33,666 bases of DNA, from positions 1-33,666 of the forward strand of contig JANXXM010000109.1 in assembly GCA_025350645.1 (NCBI GenBank), written 5' to 3'. The DNA comes from Ferruginibacter sp. (lineage in GTDB: Bacteria > Bacteroidota > Bacteroidia > Chitinophagales > Chitinophagaceae). How positions within the stretch are numbered: the first letter of the stretch is position 1; each line of letters starts with the position of its first letter. A program made the translations under genes and the position numbers. The notes under the pieces were generated by a model. The model searched no databases. It saw only the letters and a program-made list of their open reading frames with translations, and was not told the origin of the DNA. This document shows positions 27,452 through 33,666 of the stretch, one piece after another.

Positions 27452-28573
27452 CTAATAATCTATAAGCTGTTCTTTCATCTCCGGCATTTTTCTCCATTCA
27501 TATTGCTGGTTGCGCAATTGCGGCTCAAAACCCGCCATGCGTATAGATTCCTGTATTGTGTTTGACGTAAAGCGGTGTGGTGCACCCGCAGCACTTACTA
27601 CATTTTCTTCTATCATTATACTGCCAAAATCATTTGCACCAGCGTTTAAGCATAACTGTGCTACGGGTTTGCCTACCGTAAGCCAGCTTGCCTGTATATT
27701 TTTTATATTGGGCAGCATTATTCGGCTCATGGCTATCATGCGTATATATTCTTCGGGAGTGGTTAAATTATGCACACCTCTTATTCTCGCCAGTAGAGTA
27801 TCTGCATCCTGAAAAGTCCATGGTATAAAAGCAAGAAACCCTTTGGCATCTGCAGGTTTGCGGCTTTGTACTTCTCTTATTTTTTCCAGGTGTTCAAAGC
27901 GTTCCTGCAGGGTTTCCACGTGGCCAAACATCATAGTAGCGCTGGTAGTAATATGCTGGTTATGCGCCTCATGCATTATATCCAGCCACTCCTGCGCACC
28001 GCATTTGCCTTTACTTATGAGCCTGCGCACCCTGTCTGTAAGTATTTCTGCACCAGCGCCCGGCAAGCTATCCATACCGGCCTCTCTAAGTGCAGTTATT
28101 ACTGCTTTGTGTGTGCTCTTTTCCAGTTTTGTAATGTGTGCTATTTCCGGCGGCCCCAGTGTATGTAATTTTATACTGGGGTAAAGGCTTTTTAGTTCCT
28201 TAAATAAATTTACATAAAAAGATAAACCCAGCTGCGGATGGTGGCCGCCCTGTAATAATAACTGGTCGCCGCCATAAGCCACGGTTTCTTCTATTTTTCT
28301 TTTGTAGGTTGCTATATCTGTTATGTAAGCATCTTTACTACCGGGTATACGGTAAAAGTTACAAAATTTACAGTTGGCAATACATACGTTTGTAGTATTT
28401 ACATTTCTGTCTATCTGCCAGGTTACTTTGCCATGCGGTACCTGTATTTTGCGAAGCTCATTGGCTACATACATCAATTCTGTTAATGCAGCATTTTCAA
28501 ACAAAAACACGCCTTCTTCTACAGTAAGAAACTCAAAGGCCATTGCTTTTTTATATAAATCCTGTACGTTCAT
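27452..28573 (-). CDS. mqnC: Cyclic dehypoxanthinyl futalosine synthase (menaquinone synthesis)
   Basis: The radical-SAM protein carries the Cys cluster C64, C68 and C71 (NVCIANCKFCNFYR) that binds the [4Fe-4S] centre. MqnC signatures are also present: QLLLQGGHHP, the late FLAFIPWTFQ segment and GANDFGSIMIEENVV. MqnC cyclises dehypoxanthine futalosine in the futalosine route to menaquinone. The last two segments fit MqnC better than its relative MqnE. The start is set at the ATG at 28573 (MNVQDLY), giving 373 residues. An in-frame ATG at 28636 would add a 21-residue non-conserved leader that overlaps a TACTTTTG promoter box, so it is unlikely. No other mqn gene is in the window. Confidence 0.92.
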   Translation of the reverse strand: MNVQDLYKKAMAFEFLTVEEGVFLFENAALTELMYVANELRKIQVPHGKVTWQIDRNVNTTNVCIANCKFCNFYRIPGSKDAYITDIATYKRKIEETVAYGGDQLLLQGGHHPQLGLSFYVNLFKELKSLYPSIKLHTLGPPEIAHITKLEKSTHKAVITALREAGMDSLPGAGAEILTDRVRRLISKGKCGAQEWLDIMHEAHNQHITTSATMMFGHVETLQERFEHLEKIREVQSRKPADAKGFLAFIPWTFQDADTLLARIRGVHNLTTPEEYIRMIAMSRIMLPNIKNIQASWLTVGKPVAQLCLNAGANDFGSIMIEENVVSAAGAPHRFTSNTIQESIRMAGFEPQLRNQQYEWRKMPEMKEQLIDY

Positions 28574-28596
28574 AAAATGGAGAATTTTATTATTTG

Positions 28597-28604
28597 CAAA
28601 AGTA
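28597..28604 (-). promoter_or_regulatory. Candidate -7 promoter box for mqnC
   Basis: On the minus strand TACTTTTG matches TAnnTTTG and lies 23 bases before the mqnC ATG at 28573. A matching -33 element is not obvious. Its position inside the longer alternative ORF supports the shorter protein. Confidence 0.45.
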
Positions 28605-28641
28605 CATTCATTACCTTGTATTACATAAATAACCAACTGCT

Positions 28642-29820
28642 ATAAAATATATATTTGCTATATTAACAATTTTTATTGGAGGCATAAGCCATGCACAAAA
28701 AAATGATGCAAAATTTATTATGCAGATTTCTTTTAAAACTTATACCGGGGGCGTTATTGCGTTAGATGCTAAAGTAGGCACAGATACCACCACCCTCACT
28801 TTTATTTTAGATACTGGCAGTGGCGGCATTTCGCTGGACTCTGCCACCTGCAGGTTTTTAAAAATTAATACAAGACTAAGCGATACTACCGTAACCGGCA
28901 TTGCAGGCAAAAAAAGAGTAGCTTTTGTTTTTGATCAAACACTTACGCTGCCGGGTTTAAAAACAGACCATCTTAATTTTTATGTAAATGATTATAGTGA
29001 ACTAAGTGCTATTTATGGAGAGCGAATAGATGGAATTATTGGTTACGCCTTTCTAAGCAAATATATTTTAAAGATAAATTTTGATTCTTCGCAGATACAG
29101 ATTTTTAGCCAGGGTAAAATAAAATATGGAAACAATGGCACTTTGCTTACACCCGCCATAAATAGCCTGCCGGTGCAAAAATTAACCGTAAAAGACAATA
29201 GAAAAGTGAGTTTTGATTTTTATATGGATACCGGAGCAGGGCTGTGTTTTTTAATGAGCGATACCTTTGCCAGCGATAGCAATATTATTTCCTCTAAAAG
29301 GAAACCGGTAACCACCCAGGCAGAAGGGCTTGGCGGCAAAACCCTTATGAGGCTTACAGTAGTAAAACAATTACGTATAGGGCCATACAGGTTTAGAAAT
29401 GTACCTGCCCACTTATACGACGATAAGTTAAACATTACCGCTTACCCCTATACCGGAGGCTTGCTCGGCAATGATTTGATGCGCAGGTTTAACATGACCT
29501 TAAATTATGCAGCAAGAGAAATTTTTATAGTGCCCAACAGCCATTTTTTTGAAGAATTTGATTATGCTTATACCGGTTTAATGTTGTACGATGATGGCGA
29601 TGCTGGCATCATTATAAAAGATATTATTAAAGGATCTCCGGCAGATAAAGCCGGTTTAAAAGAGAATGATGTGGTAATAGGCATCAACAATAATTTTTCA
29701 GGAAAAATCATAACCTATTCTAATTTATTGCAAAAGGCAAAAGAAAAAATTAAACTGCTTATAAAGCGGGATAATATTTTTGAAATAGTAACTATACAAC
29801 CCACGAGTATATTACCATAA
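28642..29820 (+). CDS. Exported retropepsin-like aspartyl protease with PDZ domain
   Basis: From the first in-frame ATG (28720) the protein has 366 residues. Asp-protease motifs are ILDTGSGG (about residues 30-37) and a second MDTGAG (about 168-173), a two-lobed arrangement. A C-terminal PDZ domain (about 280-362) has GSPADKAGLKENDVVIGINN. The frame is open for 30 more codons upstream, to a stop at 28630-28632. That stretch reads as a signal peptide, K-Y-I-F-A-I-L-T-I-F-I-G-G-I followed by SHAQ, but no ATG, GTG or TTG precedes it. The first codon in the natural position is ATA at 28642. So the real product is probably exported and starts at AUA, or the ATG was lost by mutation or misread. A TATATTTG box at 28650-28657 complicates this view. 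Confidence 0.8.
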   Translation: MKYIFAILTIFIGGISHAQKNDAKFIMQISFKTYTGGVIALDAKVGTDTTTLTFILDTGSGGISLDSATCRFLKINTRLSDTTVTGIAGKKRVAFVFDQTLTLPGLKTDHLNFYVNDYSELSAIYGERIDGIIGYAFLSKYILKINFDSSQIQIFSQGKIKYGNNGTLLTPAINSLPVQKLTVKDNRKVSFDFYMDTGAGLCFLMSDTFASDSNIISSKRKPVTTQAEGLGGKTLMRLTVVKQLRIGPYRFRNVPAHLYDDKLNITAYPYTGGLLGNDLMRRFNMTLNYAAREIFIVPNSHFFEEFDYAYTGLMLYDDGDAGIIIKDIIKGSPADKAGLKENDVVIGINNNFSGKIITYSNLLQKAKEKIKLLIKRDNIFEIVTIQPTSILP

Positions 29821-29844
29821 ACTTTTTTTAACCTGTGCTGTTCG

Positions 29845-29852
29845 TACATTTG
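29845..29852 (+). promoter_or_regulatory. Candidate -7 promoter box for the first M16 gene
   Basis: TACATTTG matches TAnnTTTG exactly. A T-rich stretch (29823-29829) lies at about the -33 distance. The box ends five bases before the start codon at 29858, so transcription would begin at or next to the ATG. Confidence 0.45.
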
Positions 29853-29857
29853 CCATT

Positions 29858-31096
29858 ATGATACAATTTGAAAAATTTACTTTAGATAATGGTTTAAGGG
29901 TTTTGGTACATGAAGATAAAAGTACCCCGATGGCAGTGGTAAATGTATTGTACGATGTAGGCGCAAGAGACGAAGACCCGGCAAAAACAGGCTTTGCACA
30001 TTTATTTGAACACCTTATGTTTGGCGGCAGTATAAATATACCTGTATATGATGAGCCACTGCAGGTGGCAGGTGGCGAAAATAATGCCTATACTACCAAT
30101 GACCTTACCAACTATTATTGCCAGTTGCCGGCAGAAAATATTGAAACAGCTTTTTGGCTGGAAAGTGACAGAATGCTGAGCCTCGCTTTTGGCAAAAAAA
30201 GCCTGGAGGTACAGAGAAAAGTAGTGTGCGAAGAATTTAAAGAACACTATATAAATAAACCATACGGCGATGTATGGCACAAATTAAGACCTGTGGTATA
30301 TACCACACACCCCTATAAATGGATGACGATTGGCGCATCTCTTAAACATGTGGAAGACGCTACTACGGCGGATGTGAAAGCTTTTTTTAAAAAACATTAC
30401 AATCCTTCTAATGCTATACTGGTAGTGGCAGGTAATATAAATATTGTACAGGTAAAAGCCCTTGCGCAAAAATGGTTTGAGCCTATACCTTCCGGCGAAA
30501 AATACACCCGCAACTTGCCCGCAGAACCAAAGCAGACTGCACCTCGTTTTATAGAAGTAAAGGCTGCAGTGCCATTAGATGCATTGTATAAATGCTGGCA
30601 TATTTACCCCCGTACAGATGACCGGTATTATACTGCCGATTTGATATCTGATATTTTAAGTGGCGGCGGCTCATCCCGTTTGTATCAAAGCCTGGTAAAA
30701 GAACAACAGCTTTTTAGTAATATAGATTGTTACCACATGGGCAGTACAGATGCTGGCATAATGATAATAGAAGGCAAGCTGGTAAAAGGTGTAGATATAA
30801 AAAAGGCTGATAAAGCAGTAGAAGCAGAATTAAAAAAACTACAGCAAACAGGCATTACCGGCGCCGAACTGGAAAAGGTAAAAAATAAAACAGAAAGTGC
30901 TATGGCTTTTGAAGATATGAGTCTTATGAACAGGGCAAGCAGTATTGCCATGTACGAACTGCTCGGCGATGCTGACCTTATGAATAAAGAACTAGATAAA
31001 TATAACGCCGTAACAGCAGAGGGAATGCTGGCCGAAACAAGGATAATTTTTGATGAGAATAATTGCAGTACGATGTATTATTTATCGGAAAATTAA
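29858..31096 (+). CDS. M16-family zinc peptidase, catalytic subunit
   Basis: The 412-residue protein has the inverted zinc motif HxxEH at H48-L-F-E51-H52 (GFAHLFEHLMFGG) and the distal Glu ligand at E125/E126 (VVCEEF). A second, non-catalytic half contains GGGSSRLYQSLV. No signal peptide is present in this frame, so it looks cytoplasmic or at least not Sec-exported. In bacterial M16B pairs one subunit supplies zinc and catalysis and the other supplies substrate-binding Arg/Tyr residues. The next gene is that partner. The gap between the two is 117 bases. A likely promoter overlaps its 5' edge. Confidence 0.92.
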   Translation: MIQFEKFTLDNGLRVLVHEDKSTPMAVVNVLYDVGARDEDPAKTGFAHLFEHLMFGGSINIPVYDEPLQVAGGENNAYTTNDLTNYYCQLPAENIETAFWLESDRMLSLAFGKKSLEVQRKVVCEEFKEHYINKPYGDVWHKLRPVVYTTHPYKWMTIGASLKHVEDATTADVKAFFKKHYNPSNAILVVAGNINIVQVKALAQKWFEPIPSGEKYTRNLPAEPKQTAPRFIEVKAAVPLDALYKCWHIYPRTDDRYYTADLISDILSGGGSSRLYQSLVKEQQLFSNIDCYHMGSTDAGIMIIEGKLVKGVDIKKADKAVEAELKKLQQTGITGAELEKVKNKTESAMAFEDMSLMNRASSIAMYELLGDADLMNKELDKYNAVTAEGMLAETRIIFDENNCSTMYYLSEN

Positions 31097-31213
31097 TATC
31101 CTTTCACAAAGTAGCTATAATAATCATTCAACATAGGTCAACAATTTTAAGGTCAAATTAAATGTAAGACCTGATAATGAAACCTTGTAAAATAAATAAT
31201 TTTAAATAGTATA

Positions 31214-32494
31214 ATGCTCAACAGAACAATAGCCCCACCCATTACAGATTCTACCAACTTTAAACTTACCCTCAAGCCATACGATTTTTTTACGCTAGAT
31301 AATGGTGTACCAGTGTATGCAATAAATGCAGGCGCACAGGATGTGCTGCAGATAGAAATGGTTTTTTATGCAGGTAACTGGTTCGAAAAAAACAAATCTA
31401 TAGCAGCTGCCACCAATTTTTTATTAAAAAACGGAACTACGGGCAGCACCGCATTTCAGCTAAATGAAGCCTTTGAATATTATGGTGCTTCCTGCTCCCG
31501 TGCCTGTTATAACGAAACTGCTGTGCTATCTTTACACACCCTATCCCGCCATACCGATAAGCTGCTTCCTATAATGAAAGACATGCTTACCCATGCAATT
31601 TTTTCTCAGGAAGAACTTGATATATTTAAGCAAAATAGCAGGCAGCGGCTTTCTGTAAATTTACAAAAATGCGAATTTGTTGCCGGCCGCACCATAGATA
31701 AATTATTGTATGGGGAGACGCACCCTTATGGCACTTTTACAAATGTGGAAGATATAGATGCACTAACACCACAACAACTAAAAACATTTTACCAGCAGCA
31801 TTATATAAATGGAAAATGCGCCATTTTTGTATCGGGTAATTTGCCTGCAGATATTAATGAAATGCTCAACGAAAATTTTGGAAAACTTACTCTTACTAAA
31901 CCAACATTTACCGTAAATAAAATACCTACAACACAGGCCTCAGAAAAAAAAATACGCATACAAAATGATGAAAATGCTGTACAGGGTGCTATTCGTTTAG
32001 CGCAAAATTTTCCCAACCGGCATCATCCGGATTTTATGAAAGTAATTGTACTTAATAACTTATTTGGTGGCTTTTTTGGCAGCAGGCTCATGAGTAATAT
32101 ACGGGAAGAAAAAGGGTACACGTATGGCATATACAGTTACCTGCAAAACCATACACAGGAAAGTGCCTGGCTCATAAGCACAGAGGCCGGCAAAGAAGTA
32201 TGCGATGCTACAATTGAAGAAGTGTATAAAGAAATGAAACTCCTAAGAGAAGAGCTGGTAGATGAGGAGGAGCTTTCGCTGGTGCGTAATTATATGATTG
32301 GTGGAATACTTGGAGACCTGGATGGCCCTTTTCAAATAATGGCCAAATGGAAAAATATTATTTTAAACGGGCTGGATGAAACCTATTTTTATGATTCTGT
32401 AAAAGCTATTAAAGAAACCGCAGCAGAGGAGCTGCAAGCACTTGCACAAAAATATTTGAACCCGGAAAATTTTTACGAACTAGTGGTTTACTAA
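31214..32494 (+). CDS. M16-family peptidase-like partner subunit, non-catalytic
   Basis: The 426-residue protein shares the M16 fold but lacks HxxEH. The equivalent region is NFLLKNGTTGSTAFQLNEAF. It keeps the R...KGYTYGI segment (SNIREEKGYTYGIYSYL, about 295-311), whose Arg and Tyr are the substrate-binding residues supplied by the non-catalytic partner in heterodimeric M16B enzymes. Length and position directly after the catalytic subunit support a two-subunit peptidase. No export signal is seen. The 117-bp space between the genes has no terminator. Confidence 0.88.
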   Translation: MLNRTIAPPITDSTNFKLTLKPYDFFTLDNGVPVYAINAGAQDVLQIEMVFYAGNWFEKNKSIAAATNFLLKNGTTGSTAFQLNEAFEYYGASCSRACYNETAVLSLHTLSRHTDKLLPIMKDMLTHAIFSQEELDIFKQNSRQRLSVNLQKCEFVAGRTIDKLLYGETHPYGTFTNVEDIDALTPQQLKTFYQQHYINGKCAIFVSGNLPADINEMLNENFGKLTLTKPTFTVNKIPTTQASEKKIRIQNDENAVQGAIRLAQNFPNRHHPDFMKVIVLNNLFGGFFGSRLMSNIREEKGYTYGIYSYLQNHTQESAWLISTEAGKEVCDATIEEVYKEMKLLREELVDEEELSLVRNYMIGGILGDLDGPFQIMAKWKNIILNGLDETYFYDSVKAIKETAAEELQALAQKYLNPENFYELVVY

Positions 32495-32555
32495 TGCAGC
32501 ACTACACATAGCCGGGTAATATTAAGGGTTTAAAACTTGCCAAAATAATTTAACT

Positions 32556-32903
32556 ATGAAATTTATCACCCGCCTTTTTATTTCCGCTATCACTGTTTTT
32601 GTACTTTCAAAAATACTATCCGGCATACATGTAGATAATTTTGTGACTGCAATAATTTTTGCACTTTCTCTGGCATGCTTAAACGCCATTGTAAAACCTA
32701 TTTTAATATTGCTAACGCTACCCGTTACATTAGTAACTTTAGGCCTTTTTTTATTTGTAATTAATGCTGCTTTAATTTTGCTTGCAGACAGGCTCGTGGA
32801 GGGGATAAGGGTGGATGGCTTTTGGTGGGCCCTTCTGTTTAGTATTATTTTGTCAGTTTTTTCCTCAGCTACAGATACTGCTTTAACCTCTTCTGAAAAA
32901 TAA
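32556..32903 (+). CDS. Phage-holin superfamily IV (PF04020) membrane protein
   Basis: The 115-residue protein is nearly all membrane helix, with four segments (about 4-22, 28-45, 48-80, 88-106). It has the family segment ACLNAIVKPILILLTLPVT and the later VEGIRVDGFWWALLFS. Despite the family name, chromosomal members in Bacteroidota are not part of prophages and their role is unknown. There is no prophage gene nearby. It follows the M16 pair by 61 bases and could be co-transcribed. Confidence 0.85.
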   Translation: MKFITRLFISAITVFVLSKILSGIHVDNFVTAIIFALSLACLNAIVKPILILLTLPVTLVTLGLFLFVINAALILLADRLVEGIRVDGFWWALLFSIILSVFSSATDTALTSSEK

Positions 32904-33144
32904 TTTAGAAAAAAAATAGGGATTGCACTATCTTATAAATTATTAAAGCGGGTATTTTTATTTTTTACAATTAAATATACACTGTAGTTATTATAATAAT
33001 ACTGATTAAAATTCGTTATGCTTAGTGTTCTCTATGCAAACCAAATAACCGTATGCATGTAAATAATCAGGAGAAAAAATAAGGAAATTAAAATACCCTC
33101 TTTACAAAGCTTTTAACTGTCCACTAAAGTATTTACCAGGAACT

Positions 33145-33633
33145 ATGACCAATTTTGACATTAAAAAAAGCATAAAGCATCTCTTTTTATTAATACATAT
33201 TGGAGCGCTGCTTATTATTCTGGCAGGCATGTTTACCGTTTATACTATCATTGTTTCTCAAAACAAAAACCTTGTAGAGGAGCGGTTTGAAGAAACCAAA
33301 AGGGATGTGAACAGGGAGCTGGATATTTTTTCCAGTGAAAGAAAAAATTACGCAAATTATAATTCTTACTGGGACGCACTGGCCAATACCTTCAGGAATA
33401 ATGATTCTGTATGGATACAAAATAACTTTTTAAAACAATTATCGTTATACAACATTAATTACATCTGGTTCGATAATAATAAACTGGAACAGTTCATTTA
33501 TTATGATAACGAAACCCATCAGCATACAGAACCATACCTTGCTAATAAAACTACGCTACAAGATTCGCTTTCTAAAAATGGCTTTAGGCAATTTTATACT
33601 TTTGTAAGTTCAATTAATAAGTGCAACAAATAG
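33145..33633 (+). CDS. CHASE4-type sensor, N-terminal part only
   Basis: The 162-residue frame has an N-terminal membrane helix (about 13-35). A CHASE4-like extracytoplasmic segment follows (about 40-150), with ELDIFSSERKNYANYNSYWD and NYIWFDNNKLEQFIYY. Proteins with this domain normally continue into a second helix and a histidine kinase or cyclase. This one stops at 33631-33633 and the remaining 33 bases do not supply a second helix. The final residues (SSINKCNK) are not domain-like, which suggests that the gene is interrupted at about 33610. The ATG is preceded closely by AGGAA. Confidence 0.7.
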   Translation: MTNFDIKKSIKHLFLLIHIGALLIILAGMFTVYTIIVSQNKNLVEERFEETKRDVNRELDIFSSERKNYANYNSYWDALANTFRNNDSVWIQNNFLKQLSLYNINYIWFDNNKLEQFIYYDNETHQHTEPYLANKTTLQDSLSKNGFRQFYTFVSSINKCNK

Positions 33634-33644
33634 GTTTCATCTTC

Positions 33645-33666
33645 TTTTGAGGGGTACCCCTCAAAA
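33645..33666. repeat. Perfect 22-bp palindrome at the end of the window
   Basis: The half-site TTTTGAGGGGT (33645-33655) is followed directly by its exact complement. It can fold into a 9-bp stem with a 4-base loop. It lies 11 bases past the premature stop of the CHASE4 gene. It could be a subterminal hairpin of an IS200/IS605-type element, a bidirectional terminator, or a palindrome produced at a contig edge. Confidence 0.7.

Noticed and set aside
28574-28636. Longer N-terminus for MqnC starting at 28636
   Set aside because: The extra 21 residues are not MqnC-like and cover a promoter-like box. The ATG at 28573 gives the normal family start.
32556-32903. Prophage holin
   Set aside because: The protein belongs to the PF04020 holin-named superfamily, but there are no phage structural, lysis or integrase genes in the window. 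Chromosomal copies are common.

Overview
The window looks like a chromosomal segment from a low-GC member of the Bacteroidota, probably close to Chitinophagaceae. The evidence is: a type IX secretion (T9SS) sorting domain on a giant secreted protein; a one-piece hybrid two-component sensor (propeller, kinase, receiver, AraC HTH); MqnC of the futalosine menaquinone route; LVIVD-repeat lipoproteins; a paired M16 peptidase locus; and promoter-like TAnnTTTG -7 boxes. I see no tRNA, rRNA, CRISPR array, intact transposase or SusC/SusD pair.

Left part (1-4309, all minus strand). The first ~600 bases hold only broken coding pieces, one resembling the C-terminal end of an M20-type amidohydrolase. Then come an HD-domain phosphohydrolase and a YitT-family membrane protein whose reading frames overlap, and a TPR-containing class III adenylate cyclase. 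Two copies of a degenerate palindromic repeat follow the 3' ends of minus-strand genes here (about 2228-2312 and 4362-4448).

Centre (4479-20733). An 8.2-kb minus-strand gene encodes a 2742-residue mosaic exoprotein: leucine-rich repeats, LamG-like domain, subtilase-like domain, MBG-like regions, runs of a six-residue GKQAVN repeat, SdrD/Cna-B-like domains and a T9SS C-terminal domain. Its subtilase-like domain has Glu where the catalytic His is expected. It diverges across a 558-bp gap from the hybrid two-component regulator (13266-17342), which has no carbohydrate-uptake genes beside it. Next are a three-gene minus-strand set (two LVIVD lipoproteins and a small exported protein, probably a beta-barrel) and an exported GH130-like glycosidase.

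Right-centre (20734-24943). This part looks accessory: a broken ORF at 20814, a DUF262/DUF1524 (GmrSD-like) restriction enzyme, a NarL-type response regulator lacking the start of its receiver domain, and an unrecognised 252-residue protein.

Right part (24944-33666). This holds a class A beta-lactamase-like lipoprotein, a fasciclin lipoprotein with two palindromes upstream and a clear terminator downstream, and mqnC. It also holds an exported retropepsin-like/PDZ protease whose signal peptide lies upstream of the first in-frame ATG, a catalytic plus non-catalytic M16 pair, and a four-TM holin-superfamily protein. The last gene is a CHASE4 sensor piece that stops early beside a perfect 22-bp palindrome at the very end of the window.
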